Of a stretch of 64,000 bases of DNA, positions 18,062 to 27,804 are shown piece after piece. Made by a program: the position numbers and the translations under genes. Origin of the DNA: DATFVA01 sp963711455 (GTDB lineage Bacteria; Bacteroidota; Ignavibacteria; Ignavibacteriales; Ignavibacteriaceae); NCBI GenBank assembly GCA_963711455.1, contig CAVQEH010000004.1:744001-808000 (forward strand), given 5' to 3'. Within the stretch, counting starts at the first letter, position 1, and every line of letters starts with the position of its first letter. Under the pieces are notes generated by a model. The model was not told where the DNA came from, did not search any database, and saw nothing but the letters and a program-made list of their open reading frames with translations.

Positions 18062-18457
18062 TTGAACTGTCCGTATTGTAATCACCCATTAATTATTCTG
18101 GAGCTCAACCAGGTTGAAGTCGATTATTGTACAAACTGTTATGGAATCTGGCTGGATGATGGCGAGCTTGAGCTTCTCTTGCGGGATTCTGAAGAGAAGA
18201 TAAAATTATTAAATTCATTTGTCGTTGATAAAAAGAGTAATGAAAAATCAATTAAATGTCCTATCTGCTTGAAAAAAATGGATAAAGTTCTCTGCGGTAC
18301 AGAAAACAAAATAACACTCGATAAATGTAAAAATCATCATGGAATCTGGTTTAATGAAGGAGAACTTGAAAGTGTAGTTGAAATGGGCGGGCTTGATAAG
18401 CAGGATAAAATAATCAGGCTGCTGAAAGAAATGTTTTCTCATAAATTAAATAATTAA
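18062..18457 (+). CDS. Double zinc-ribbon (TFIIB-type zinc finger) protein
   Basis: 131 residues starting at TTG. The start is set by AAGGAG at 18051-18056, five bases upstream, and by the MNCPYC opening typical of the zf-TFIIB family. Two ribbons are seen: C3/C6 with C23/C26 (CTNCYGIWLDDGELE), and C66/C69 with C89 and a histidine near 92 (CKNHHGIWFNEGELE). The repeated 'GIW.d.GELE' is the hallmark of this family. The role is unknown, probably protein or nucleic-acid binding. It is followed by lemA after 10 bases and htpX after a further 15, suggesting one membrane-stress operon. Confidence 0.8.
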   Translation: MNCPYCNHPLIILELNQVEVDYCTNCYGIWLDDGELELLLRDSEEKIKLLNSFVVDKKSNEKSIKCPICLKKMDKVLCGTENKITLDKCKNHHGIWFNEGELESVVEMGGLDKQDKIIRLLKEMFSHKLNN

Positions 18458-18467
18458 TGAGGTTAAA

Positions 18468-19025
18468 ATGGTCGCTTTAATAATAGTACTTGTATTGATA
18501 TTTTTTGCAGTACTCTTTTTTGTTTCGAATTATAACTCGCTTATAAGGTTACGCAACCAGGTTAAGAATGCCTGGTCGCAGATTGATGTACAATTAAAAC
18601 GTCGTCACGATCTTATTCCAAACCTGATTGAAACAGTAAAAGGTTATATGAACCACGAACGCGCTACTCTTGAAAATATAACCAATGCAAGAAGCCAGGC
18701 AGTAAGTGCTCAGGGTGTTGCAGCAAAAGCACAGGCAGAAGCACGGTTAACAGATGCAATCGGGAAATTTAATCTTGTAGTAGAAAATTATCCCGACTTA
18801 AAAGCAAACCAAAACTTTCTGGCATTACAGGAAGAGCTGACTTCAACTGAAAATAAAATTTCATTTTCACGCCAGAGTTATAATGACCAGGTTTTATTCT
18901 ATAATAATAAGATACAGATGTTTCCGTCAAATATTATTGCAGGAATGTTCAGCTTTAAATTAGAAGACTTTTTCGAAGTTGAAGATAAAGCTGAGAAAGA
19001 AGTTCCAAAAGTAAATTTTTCATAA
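18468..19025 (+). CDS. lemA: LemA family membrane protein
   Basis: 185 residues. A single N-terminal membrane segment (about 3-23) is followed by the LemA signature FVSNYNSLIRLRNQVKNAWSQ... and RRHDLIPNLIETVKGYMNHE, a long helical bundle, and NKIQMFPSNIIAGMFSFK near the end. LemA proteins have one membrane pass and a helical domain. Their function is unclear, but they are often next to the HtpX protease, as here. GAGG precedes the ATG. Confidence 0.93.
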   Translation: MVALIIVLVLIFFAVLFFVSNYNSLIRLRNQVKNAWSQIDVQLKRRHDLIPNLIETVKGYMNHERATLENITNARSQAVSAQGVAAKAQAEARLTDAIGKFNLVVENYPDLKANQNFLALQEELTSTENKISFSRQSYNDQVLFYNNKIQMFPSNIIAGMFSFKLEDFFEVEDKAEKEVPKVNFS

Positions 19026-19040
19026 ATCCGTATTTGTAAG

Positions 19041-20280
19041 ATGTGGGAGTTAATAAAAGCTAACCAGAGAAAATCCATTTTCCTTTTTATAGGAATGGCT
19101 TTAACACTTATTTTGCTTGGCTATATAATAGGCAGTACATTCATTCCCAACGGTGGTGGAGTATTCGGTATTTCTATTGCTATTATCATCTGGACAGTTT
19201 TATCAATTATAAGTGTAACTTCCGGAAGTTCCCTGGTTCTTTCAATTAGTAAAGCAAAAGAAGTTACTCCGGCAGTGCATCAGCAGCTTTTTAATGTAGT
19301 AGAAGAAATGAAAATTGCTGCTGGGTTACCTGCCATGCCTAAAGTTTATATAATCGATAGCCCCGCCATGAATGCATTTGCAACGGGAAAGGATCCATCC
19401 CATAGTGCTGTTGCTGTAACTGCAGGATTATTATCCAAGCTGAACCGTGATGAACTTCAGGGAGTTATTGCCCATGAGATTTCTCATGTTGTTAACCGCG
19501 ATACTAAGTTTATGACTTACGCTGCTGTAATGCTTGGTACGATTGTAATAATTTCAGAAATTTTTATTAAAGGAATGTTTTTTTCTGGATCAGGTAGATA
19601 TAGTTCGAAGTCAAGGAACAGCGGACAGGGGCAGATAATTATGCTTGCGGTTGCAATAATATTCGCAATACTTGCACCGATAATGGCAAGGCTTCTCTAC
19701 TATGCACTCTCACGCAAAAGAGAATATCTTGCTGATGCATCCGGAGCAAGATTAACAAGATACCCGGAAGGACTTGCTTCGGCACTTGAAAAAATTTCTA
19801 ATTGTACAGATGATCTTCCCTCTGCAAATAAAGTAACCGCCGCAATGTTTATTGCAAATCCTTTAAAAGAAAAAAGGGATGAAACTTTCTGATTTAACAA
19901 GTACACATCCGCCTACTTCAGAAAGAATAAAAATTTTGCGCGGGATGATGTATGGTGCAGGGTTTACTGATTATCAGAAATCATTTGCTTCATTAAAAAA
20001 ATCTTCCTCAGCTATTATTCCTCCATCAGGATTAAAAGATGCTGCGGTAATACCTTTAAGAGTGGCAGGTGTACCGTTAGATAAACTGCAAACTAAAGTT
20101 GATGAAAAAAGAAAACTCGGTGATATTATGATGGCGGTTAATGATTATTCCTCAATAACCTGTGAATGCGGGCTTAAAATAAAAATACCGCCGGGATTTG
20201 GATTGAATAAACCTGGGATTACATGCCCTAAATGCGGACGTAAACATCTAGTTAAATCTGCGAACAAGATAAGCATTTAA
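19041..20280 (+). pseudogene. htpX: Membrane zinc protease HtpX (M48) with C-terminal zinc ribbon, frameshifted as read
   Basis: The first frame runs 19041-19892 (283 residues). It has two N-terminal membrane segments (about 13-35 and 43-65), the zinc site HEISH (145-149), a further membrane pair and the REYLADASGA glutamate region. The frame then breaks. The second frame (ATG 19879 to TAA 20280) begins exactly where the family continues, with STHPPTSERI. Removing one A from the A6 run at 19870-19875 gives ANPLKEKGMKLSDLTSTHPPT as one protein of about 412 residues. HtpX degrades misfolded membrane proteins. Unusually, the protein ends with a CEC...CPKC zinc-ribbon (bases about 20158-20260), a tail most HtpX proteins lack. 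It is the last gene of the zinc-ribbon-lemA-htpX unit. Confidence 0.88.
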
Positions 20281-20473
20281 TTATACGAATTGGTGGAATA
20301 ATCAATTTCCAAAATTTAAAAATCTGAATATTCCATTATTTTAGTTATATAGAAACATTCCTTCATTTCTGATCAATCCTGAAGTTTACTCTTCCAATAC
20401 GATTGAATATAAAACTTCCTTATTTTATCTTCACATTGTTCTCTTTTTAATTTCTTAGTTATTATCAAGCCTA

Positions 20474-21433
20474 ATGAATCCGATATTTCAAATTATAATC
20501 TCGCGGTTTAATATAAAAAATCATTCTCCTATAAATGAAGAAGAGATTATCAGAGACATTGATGAAATGAAGTTAAAATTAATTCAATTCTTAAAAGAAT
20601 CTGTATTAATAATAATCGGTTTTATGCTTGCGGGGTTCGGACTCAAAGGATTCCTGCTTCCAAATTCATTTATCGATGGAGGGGTAACCGGCATTTCACT
20701 TCTTGTCGCTGAAGTTACCGGTTTTGCACTTTCTGCCCTATTAATTATAATAAATCTTCCGTTTATAATTCTCGGGTACAAACAAATCAGCAGGCAATTT
20801 GCAATAAAGAGTCTGCTAGCGATTACCGGACTGGCACTCGCAGTTTATTTTATTGATTACCCGGTGGTTACTTCGGATAAACTACTTGTTGCTGCTTTCG
20901 GCGGATTTTTTCTTGGGGCAGGAATCGGATTAACGGTTCGCGGCGGCGGTGTTCTTGATGGAACTGAAGTACTTGCTATCTATTTGAGTAAAAAATCAGG
21001 CTTCACGATAGGAGATATTATATTAATCTTTAATGTGATCATTTTTTCTGTTGGTGCTTATGTCTTATCTGTTGAAATAGCTTTGTATGCTATACTGACG
21101 TATTACTCTGCTGCAAAAACAGTTGATTTTATCATTGAAGGTATAGAAGAATATACCGGCATCATAGTCATTTCTGATAAGAATGATAGAATCAGGAAGA
21201 TGATTACGGAAAATCTTGGACATGGAGCGACTATTTACAAAGGAGAAAAAGGTTTTTCTCCCGAAGGAAACGAATTAAAACCAATTGATATTATATACAC
21301 AGTGGTAACGCGTCTCGAAATTGCCAGGCTGGAAGGAGAAATTGACAGAATAGATCCGGCAGCATTTGTTATAAAAAGCAATATTAAAGACACAAAAGGA
21401 GGAATGATAAAAAGATTAAAGCTGGGGAATTAA
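20474..21433 (+). CDS. YitT family membrane protein (DUF161 + DUF2179)
   Basis: 319 residues. A polar 45-residue N-terminus is followed by five or six hydrophobic segments with the family patterns LLPNSFIDGGVTGISLL and GIGLTVRGGGVLDGTEVLA. A C-terminal cytoplasmic DUF2179 domain (about 225-310) contains RIRKMITENLGHGATIYKGEKGFS. The function of YitT proteins is not established; a transport role is often suggested. A later in-frame ATG (MKLKLIQFLKE, residue 32) is an alternative start closer to other family members. The 193-base gap upstream holds a weak 7-bp inverted repeat (TGGAATA 20294-20300 and TATTCCA 20329-20335) but no gene. Confidence 0.88.
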   Translation: MNPIFQIIISRFNIKNHSPINEEEIIRDIDEMKLKLIQFLKESVLIIIGFMLAGFGLKGFLLPNSFIDGGVTGISLLVAEVTGFALSALLIIINLPFIILGYKQISRQFAIKSLLAITGLALAVYFIDYPVVTSDKLLVAAFGGFFLGAGIGLTVRGGGVLDGTEVLAIYLSKKSGFTIGDIILIFNVIIFSVGAYVLSVEIALYAILTYYSAAKTVDFIIEGIEEYTGIIVISDKNDRIRKMITENLGHGATIYKGEKGFSPEGNELKPIDIIYTVVTRLEIARLEGEIDRIDPAAFVIKSNIKDTKGGMIKRLKLGN

Positions 21434-21465
21434 TTTTTATAATATTTATAATATTTCTATTTAGA

Positions 21466-22020
21466 ATGAATATGACGGATAAAAAAAATTATGCCGCTCT
21501 GTTAAGAGGTATAAATGTGGGCGGTCATTCGATTATAAAAATGGCAGAGTTGAAAAAGCAGTTTGAATCAATTGGACTCTCAGATGTAAGGACATATATT
21601 CAATCAGGAAACGTAGTATTTACTACAACTGAAAAGGATACTGGAAAAATAAATCTGAAGCTTAAAAAGCATTTGCAGATGACATTTGGTTTTAATAAAG
21701 AGATATTTATACTTACACCTGAAGAGCTAAGAACGTCATTAAAACATTGTCCTTTCGAACCGGAGCTGAATGATGAAAGACAGCTTTGTTACATAATGTT
21801 TATGTCGGATAAACCCGGGAAACAGCAAATTAACAAACTTATGGAGCTCAAGGGAAAAGAATATTCATTCGCTTTTTATGAAAAGCTACTATACATTGCT
21901 TATCCAAGAGAGTATGGCGGCAATCGTCGCAATATAAACTTCGAAAAAGTTCTCGGGGTAACGGGTACTGCCCGCACGTGGAAGGTTGTAAGTAAGCTGA
22001 TAGAGCTATGCGGGGAATAA
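21466..22020 (+). CDS. DUF1697 family protein
   Basis: 184 residues matching DUF1697 over nearly the whole length: YAALLRGINVGGHSIIKMAELK at the start, the TYIQSGNVVF segment, and RTWKVVSKL near the end, which corresponds to the conserved 'TtRNwrTv.kL'. These soluble alpha/beta proteins are common in many bacteria and have no proven function. The start is the ATG before MTDKKNYAALLRG; a second ATG two codons later is equally possible. It stands 32 bases after the YitT gene on the same strand. Confidence 0.9.
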   Translation: MNMTDKKNYAALLRGINVGGHSIIKMAELKKQFESIGLSDVRTYIQSGNVVFTTTEKDTGKINLKLKKHLQMTFGFNKEIFILTPEELRTSLKHCPFEPELNDERQLCYIMFMSDKPGKQQINKLMELKGKEYSFAFYEKLLYIAYPREYGGNRRNINFEKVLGVTGTARTWKVVSKLIELCGE

Positions 22021-22230
22021 TTAAGGTTGAAGAAGAACAATGGAAAAATGGCATTTCAATTCCGCCGAGTTTAAACCGAAAGTTGGTTTTGCTTTTCAGT
22101 TTTAGCAAGGCTAACAAGCATCGATCCAAATTATTTTGTTTACAGTTAATTTGTAATTAAGTTTTCCAAAGAATTTCCTGATTTTGAATCACTTGACTCA
22201 AATGATTAATCTAACATTAAGGAGAAGATT

Positions 22231-24306
22231 ATGAAAATAAGATTCATTTTTTTACTTCCGATTATTGTTTCAGTTCTATTACAGAGTTGTAATAGTGAAA
22301 TTAAAGAGACAGAATTAATTCCAAGAAAAGTGTTTTTCGGTAATCCTGACAAAGCTGCGTTAAAAATCAGTCCGGATGGAAAATATTTAAGCTACCTCGC
22401 TCCGGTTAATGATGTGTTAAATATCTGGGTTGCCCCTAAAGATGATCCGTCGAAAGCTGTTGCTGTAACAAGAGATACTTTACGAGGAATACGAACCTAT
22501 TTTTGGGCTTATACCAATAAACAGATTTTATATTTGCAGGATTTAGGTGGAGATGAAAACTGGCAGCTTCATGCTGTAAATATCGAAACAAAAGAAGATA
22601 AAAATCTTACACCATTTGAAGAAATTCCCGGACCTGATGGAAAACCTGTTACTCTCCCTAATGGAAAAAAACTCAGACCAACAACAGAAATCCAGGAAGT
22701 AAGTTATAAATTTCCCGAGGATATACTAATCGGACTTAATACCAGAAATCCTCAATATCATGATATCTATAAAATTAATATAATCACCGGGCAAATGACG
22801 ATTGCCCAGCAAAACGATCAGTTCCTGGGTTTTCAGACCGATGATAATTACAATATCCGTTATGCAATGAAAATGACTCCGGATGGCGGCAATGAAATGT
22901 TTATTCCTGATGGAACCGGCAACTGGAAATCTTTTGATAAAATTCCAATGGAAGATATGATGACCACTTCTCCGATAACGTTTGATAAAACCGGTAAAAT
23001 TCTTTATATGATAGACAGCCGCGGGAGAAATACTGCAGCATTAGTTTCTAAAAATCTTGAAACAGGTGATGAAAAAATTATTTATGAAAATCCCCAAGCA
23101 GACTTAAGCAGCATTATGATCCACCCGGTTAAAAAGATTATCGAGGCGGCAGCATGTGATTATGAGAAAACAGAATGGACTGTTCTGGATGAATCAGTAA
23201 AAGCTGATCTTAATTATCTTAAAACTCTTGAAGATGCTGAAATAAATGTAACTGACCGGACATTAGATGATAAATTTTGGACAGTTGCATTTACAGTAGA
23301 CAATGGACCAATAAAATATTACATATATGATAGAGCAAATATAAAAGCAGCATTCCTGTTCACAAATAGAAAAGCACTTGAAGGTTATCAATTATCGCAT
23401 ATCAATCCGGTAATTATCAAATCAAGAGACAATTATAACTTGGTTAGTTACCTCACACTTCCGTTGTGGACTGACCCTGATAATGATGCAAGACCGGAAA
23501 AGCCATTACCAATGGTTCTGTTTGTTCATGGCGGTCCCTGGGCAAGAGATGACTGGGGGTACAATCCCGTCCATCAATTGCTTGCTAATCGCGGATATGC
23601 TGTGCTGAGTGTTAACTTTCGCGGATCTACCGGTTTTGGTAAAGAGTTTATCAATGCTGGTAATAAACAATGGGCCGGTAAAATGCATAGTGACTTGATC
23701 GATGCAGTTAACTGGGCTGTTAATGAAGGTATTGCAGATAAGAAAAAAATAGCCATAATAGGTGGAAGTTATGGTGGGTATGCAACACTTGTTGGTTTAA
23801 CATTTACACCTGAGGTATTTGCTTGCGGTGTTGATATCTGTGGTCCATCTAATTTAAAGACTTTGCTTGAAACAATTCCGCCTTACTGGGCTCCGATGAT
23901 AGAAATGTTTGCCACGCGTATGGGTGATAACCGAACTGAAGAAGGAATAAAATTCTTAGAATCAATTTCCCCTATATCTCGTGTCGACAGTATACAAAAA
24001 CCATTATTAATTGGGCAGGGTGCCAATGATCCGCGGGTGAAACAATCTGAGTCCGATCAAATTGTAAAAGCGATGCAGAAAAAAAATATTCCGGTTACGT
24101 ATGTTCTATTCCCCGATGAAGGGCATGGTTTTGCCCGCCCGGAAAATAATCTTGCTTTTTTCGCTATAACAGATTTGTTTCTTGCCGAGCATCTCGGTGG
24201 AAGATCCGAACCGATTGGAAATGATTTTAAGGGTTCAAGTGTTACAGTACCAACTGGCGCAGATCAAATCAAATCTTTGACACAGGCTTTAAAAATAATT
24301 AAATAG
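22231..24306 (+). CDS. S9 family (prolyl oligopeptidase-type) peptidase, lipoprotein
   Basis: 691 residues. The N-terminus has a lipoprotein signal with cysteine at C20 (LLQSC). Residues about 35-420 form a beta-propeller, and the C-terminal 250 residues are the alpha/beta-hydrolase domain. The catalytic serine is S513 in GGSYGGYA, with D600 in GANDPRV and H632 in EGHGFARPEN. It is therefore likely an active periplasmic or outer-membrane-anchored dipeptidyl- or acylaminoacyl-peptidase. AAGGAGAAG precedes the ATG. No operon partner is evident; the gap of about 250 bases after it holds no clear feature. Confidence 0.94.
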   Translation: MKIRFIFLLPIIVSVLLQSCNSEIKETELIPRKVFFGNPDKAALKISPDGKYLSYLAPVNDVLNIWVAPKDDPSKAVAVTRDTLRGIRTYFWAYTNKQILYLQDLGGDENWQLHAVNIETKEDKNLTPFEEIPGPDGKPVTLPNGKKLRPTTEIQEVSYKFPEDILIGLNTRNPQYHDIYKINIITGQMTIAQQNDQFLGFQTDDNYNIRYAMKMTPDGGNEMFIPDGTGNWKSFDKIPMEDMMTTSPITFDKTGKILYMIDSRGRNTAALVSKNLETGDEKIIYENPQADLSSIMIHPVKKIIEAAACDYEKTEWTVLDESVKADLNYLKTLEDAEINVTDRTLDDKFWTVAFTVDNGPIKYYIYDRANIKAAFLFTNRKALEGYQLSHINPVIIKSRDNYNLVSYLTLPLWTDPDNDARPEKPLPMVLFVHGGPWARDDWGYNPVHQLLANRGYAVLSVNFRGSTGFGKEFINAGNKQWAGKMHSDLIDAVNWAVNEGIADKKKIAIIGGSYGGYATLVGLTFTPEVFACGVDICGPSNLKTLLETIPPYWAPMIEMFATRMGDNRTEEGIKFLESISPISRVDSIQKPLLIGQGANDPRVKQSESDQIVKAMQKKNIPVTYVLFPDEGHGFARPENNLAFFAITDLFLAEHLGGRSEPIGNDFKGSSVTVPTGADQIKSLTQALKIIK

Positions 24307-24562
24307 AATATGCTGGTTTGATATTCCAATAAGGGCGACTAATCATCCTCCTTTTTAATTTGGAGTAAAATAAGCAAATGAATAATGTCCGGTCTAATGA
24401 TTCCGGAATAATAATTGAAAATATTTAGAAGCTGACTGGAAACATATTATCGGTAAAAGCTTAAAAGAATCTTGAAGTTTAAAACTGGCATTCTTCAATA
24501 TATGTAAGAATTATTATTTATTATTTCCTATTTTCTATCAGGATAATTAAAAAACTATAAAA

Positions 24563-25300
24563 ATGGAAACAGATTTAAACCTGGCTGTGTTAATTGACGG
24601 CGATAACATTCCTTCCGCCTATGTTAAAGAAATGATGGAGGAGATAGCAAAATACGGGAATCCTACTATTAAGAGAATTTATGCAGACTGGACCAAGCCG
24701 AATCTCACCAAATGGAAAAACCTTCTTCTTGAAAATGCAATAACCCCGGTTCAGCAGTACGGGTACACAACAGGAAAAAATGCAACCGATTCAGCAATGA
24801 TAATTGATGCAATGGATATTTTATATTCGGAAAAAGTGGACGGGTTCTGCCTGGTTTCAAGCGATAGTGATTTTACAAGGCTTGCAACGAGACTACGTGA
24901 AGCAGGAATGAAAGTTTACGGTATTGGAGAAAGGAAAACTCCTGAGCCGTTTATTGTAGCCTGCGATAAATTTATCTATATAGAAATTCTTAAAAACAGA
25001 TCCGATGAAAGTGAAACTGATGTTTCTAGGGAAAAAACCTCTAAGAAAAATGAAATGGAAAAGATTACTCCGGCTGTTATCAAATTAATATCTTCTACAA
25101 TATCAGATCTTGCAGATGAAGATGGGTGGGCATTTTTAGGAGACGTGGGAAATCTTCTCCAAAAAAAGCAGCCAAACTTTGATCCTAGAAATTACGGTTT
25201 CCAGAAGCTCACACCTTTAATTAATTCCATTAATAAATTTGAAATAGCTGAAACTCAAAAAGGAAGATTTAAATTAGTGTATGTAAGGAATAAAGAATAG
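24563..25300 (+). CDS. NYN-domain ribonuclease-like protein with LOTUS (OST-HTH) domain
   Basis: 245 residues. Residues 5-145 are a NYN/LabA-type PIN-like domain with acidic residues placed as in the family: D12 and D14 (LIDGDN), D76 (NATDSAMIID), D101 and D103 (SSDSDF). A linker of about 25 residues leads to an OST-HTH/LOTUS-type domain (about 165-240: ISDLADEDGWAFLGDVGNLL...FQKLTPLINSI...F). Proteins with this pairing (LabA-like, DUF88) are presumed metal-dependent RNases, with LOTUS binding RNA or a helicase. Substrate unknown. It stands alone, 47 bases ahead of the NAD(P)-binding gene. Confidence 0.88.
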   Translation: METDLNLAVLIDGDNIPSAYVKEMMEEIAKYGNPTIKRIYADWTKPNLTKWKNLLLENAITPVQQYGYTTGKNATDSAMIIDAMDILYSEKVDGFCLVSSDSDFTRLATRLREAGMKVYGIGERKTPEPFIVACDKFIYIEILKNRSDESETDVSREKTSKKNEMEKITPAVIKLISSTISDLADEDGWAFLGDVGNLLQKKQPNFDPRNYGFQKLTPLINSINKFEIAETQKGRFKLVYVRNKE

Positions 25301-25347
25301 AAAAATTGTAGTAGTCCATCGATATAAACTAATTTAAACTGATACCA

Positions 25348-26010
25348 ATGAAAATAAAAGCAATAATAACCGGAACTACCGGAATGGTTGGGGAAGGAGT
25401 TCTTCATGAATGCCTTAATCATCCGGATGTTGAATCAGTGCTTATAATTAATAGAAGAACTGCGAATATTCAGCATCCTAAACTGGAGGAAATTGTTCAC
25501 GATAATTTTTATAATATCGCCGAAATCGAACAAAAGCTTTCAGGTTATAATGCTTGTTTTTTCTGTTTGGGAACAACATCTGTTGGAAAGGATGAAGCAG
25601 AATATAAAAATATAACTTTTGAAATTGCCAGGACTTTTGCCGATGCCCTGATAAGACCAGACTCTAAAATAACATTCTGTTATGTGTCCGGTGCGGGAAC
25701 AGACAGTTCAGAAAAAGGAAAAATTATGTGGGCAAGAATAAAAGGTAAAACAGAAAATTATCTTCTGAACCTTGGGTTCAAAGACGCTTATATGTTTCGT
25801 CCGGCACTTATAATTCCCACTAAAGGACTTGAAAACACGTTAACACTATATAAAATATTTGCATTTGTTATTCCGATAGTCAAACTTTTTTTCCCGAAAC
25901 ACATCTGCAGCTTAAAAGAAATTGGACAGGCGATGATAAATGCTGCATTAAAAGGATATGATAAAAAAATTTTAGAAGTTGAGGATATTAAAACATTAGC
26001 AAAAAAATAA
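25348..26010 (+). CDS. NAD(P)-binding Rossmann protein, YbjT/HTATIP2-like
   Basis: 220 residues. The nucleotide-binding motif TGTTGMVGEGVL (residues 9-20) opens an atypical short-chain dehydrogenase (NAD(P)H-binding) fold. FCLGTTSVGKDEAEY and YVSGAGTDSSEKGKIMWARIKGKTE are the equivalents of the active-site region, and RPALIIPTKG follows. No classical YxxxK is present, which is common in this atypical group. The reaction is unknown; it may act as a redox sensor. The next gene begins immediately at its stop codon, so the two are probably co-transcribed. Confidence 0.82.
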   Translation: MKIKAIITGTTGMVGEGVLHECLNHPDVESVLIINRRTANIQHPKLEEIVHDNFYNIAEIEQKLSGYNACFFCLGTTSVGKDEAEYKNITFEIARTFADALIRPDSKITFCYVSGAGTDSSEKGKIMWARIKGKTENYLLNLGFKDAYMFRPALIIPTKGLENTLTLYKIFAFVIPIVKLFFPKHICSLKEIGQAMINAALKGYDKKILEVEDIKTLAKK

Positions 26011-26571
26011 ATGCAAAACATAAGCTTCACTCCATTCCCATTCATCAGAACACAAAGCCTATTATTAAGGCAAATAAAACATAGTGACCTGAATGAAATT
26101 TTCTTTCTCAGGTCTGATGAACGGGTTATGAAATATTTAGACAGACCCAAAGCTAAAACAACAGCTGATGCTTATGAATTCATCCAGAAAATAATTGAGT
26201 CCGAAAAGAGTAATGAAGGAGTAACCTGGGGAATAACTATAAAAAATGAATTTAAATTAATAGGCACTATTGGTTTCTGGAGAATCCGGAAAGAGCATTA
26301 CAGGGCTGAAGTCGGTTATATTCTTCATCCTGATTACTGGGGAAAAGGAATAATGCAGGAAGCGTTGACAGAAGTAATTAATTATGGATTTAAAGTAATG
26401 AAGCTTCATTCAATTGAAGCTGACGTAAACCCGGAAAATACAGCCTCGATAAAACTGCTCGAAAAAAATGGTTTTACACGTGAAGCCTATTATAAAGAAA
26501 ACTATTTTTTTAACGGAAAGTTTGTGGATACTGTTATTTATTCCTTGTTAATTAATGATTACGGAAAATAA
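26011..26571 (+). CDS. GNAT acetyltransferase, RimJ/RimL type
   Basis: 186 residues. It has the RimJ/L layout: TQSLLLRQIKHSDLNEIFFLRSDERVMKYLDR, the central IGTIGFWRI, EVGYILHPDYWGKGIMQEAL (the acetyl-CoA loop), and NPENTASIKLLEKNGFTREAYYKE. These enzymes acetylate the N-terminus of ribosomal proteins or small molecules; the substrate here is not evident. The ATG directly follows the stop of the preceding gene, and the next gene starts three bases after its own stop, so this is the middle gene of a compact trio. Confidence 0.9.
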   Translation: MQNISFTPFPFIRTQSLLLRQIKHSDLNEIFFLRSDERVMKYLDRPKAKTTADAYEFIQKIIESEKSNEGVTWGITIKNEFKLIGTIGFWRIRKEHYRAEVGYILHPDYWGKGIMQEALTEVINYGFKVMKLHSIEADVNPENTASIKLLEKNGFTREAYYKENYFFNGKFVDTVIYSLLINDYGK

Positions 26572-26574
26572 TTA

Positions 26575-27762
26575 GTGTATAACTATAAAGAAAATGGATT
26601 TTTTGCACAGGTTACAGGAAAGATGGAAGATATCTGTGAAGAGGAATTGATTGAGCTTGGTGCAACTGAAACTGAAAAAACTTACAAGGGTGTTTATTTT
26701 AAACTCGCCTCGCCGGCAAATGAGACTGATCTAACTGCACTTTACAAAATAAATTACACATCAAGATTATTATCAAGAGTGCTCGCTCCTTTAATATCTT
26801 TTCCCTGTCACACTACAGATGCGCTAGTACAGAAAGCAAAGAAAATTCATTGGGAGGATTTTCTCTCAAACGAAAAAACATTTGCGATAAGCTCTTCAGT
26901 TGCTAAAAGCAGGATTACCAATTCGCTTTACGCTTCTCAATGTTTGAAAGATGGAATAGCAGATTACTTCAGGGATAAATACGGTAAACGTCCCGACGTT
27001 GAAGTTGTAAATCCGGATGTGCGGTTTAATCTTCATATTGAAAAGGACACGGCTGTTATCAGTCTTGATACTTCGGGTGAGTCTTTGCATAAAAGAGGTT
27101 ATAGGTTACTTGCCGGTGAAGCACCGATGCAGGAAACTCTTGCCGCTGCAATAATAAGAATAAGTAAATGGGATGGGGAAAATCCCTTATGGGATCCGAT
27201 GTGCGGCTCCGGGACAATTCTTTGTGAAGCTTTAATGCACTACTGCAGAATTCCTGCACAGAAGCTTCGTAAGAAATTCGGTTTTGTTAATCTGCCTGAT
27301 TTTAATCCTGCAGTATGGAAAAAAGTTAAGGAAGAATGTGATAGTAAAATCCGTCCGTTGCCGAAAAATATTATCTACGGAAGTGATAAATCACAAAAGG
27401 CGTTGGAGGTTGCAAATGAAAATCTTTCTCACCTTCCGTATTCTGATTCAGTTAGAATTTCCTGCCAGCAGTTTCAGCAGGTAAAAGATTTTGAGAACGG
27501 AACATTGGTAACAAATCCACCATACGGAATCAGACTTGGTGAAAAAGAGGAAGTACAAACTCTTTATAAAGAACTTGGCGATTTTCTTAAAACAAAATGT
27601 ACCGGAACTTCTGCTTTTATTTACACCGGAAATTCTGAGCTCCGAAAATTCATTGGACTAAAAACCACAAGAAGAATACATCTTGATAACGGTAAGCTGG
27701 AAGGAGTTCTATTGCAGATTGACAGCTATAAAGGAAGTAGAAAGAAATTTCAACCTGATTAA
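26575..27762 (+). CDS. THUMP-domain 23S rRNA (guanine-N2)-methyltransferase, RlmL-like
   Basis: 395 residues starting at GTG. The N-terminal ferredoxin-like and THUMP RNA-binding domains (about 8-165) are followed by the UPF0020 methyltransferase domain with DPMCGSGT at 207-214 and the catalytic NPPYG at 314-318. This corresponds to the N-terminal half of E. coli RlmL, which forms m2G2445 in 23S rRNA. The RlmK half is absent, as in many non-gammaproteobacterial homologues (YpsC/YwbD-type). It starts three bases after the acetyltransferase stop. Assignment to the exact rRNA position is inference. Confidence 0.88.
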   Translation: MYNYKENGFFAQVTGKMEDICEEELIELGATETEKTYKGVYFKLASPANETDLTALYKINYTSRLLSRVLAPLISFPCHTTDALVQKAKKIHWEDFLSNEKTFAISSSVAKSRITNSLYASQCLKDGIADYFRDKYGKRPDVEVVNPDVRFNLHIEKDTAVISLDTSGESLHKRGYRLLAGEAPMQETLAAAIIRISKWDGENPLWDPMCGSGTILCEALMHYCRIPAQKLRKKFGFVNLPDFNPAVWKKVKEECDSKIRPLPKNIIYGSDKSQKALEVANENLSHLPYSDSVRISCQQFQQVKDFENGTLVTNPPYGIRLGEKEEVQTLYKELGDFLKTKCTGTSAFIYTGNSELRKFIGLKTTRRIHLDNGKLEGVLLQIDSYKGSRKKFQPD

Positions 27763-27804
27763 TAATATTTTAAAAACATATTTGGGAAATAACAAGATAA
27801 ACAA

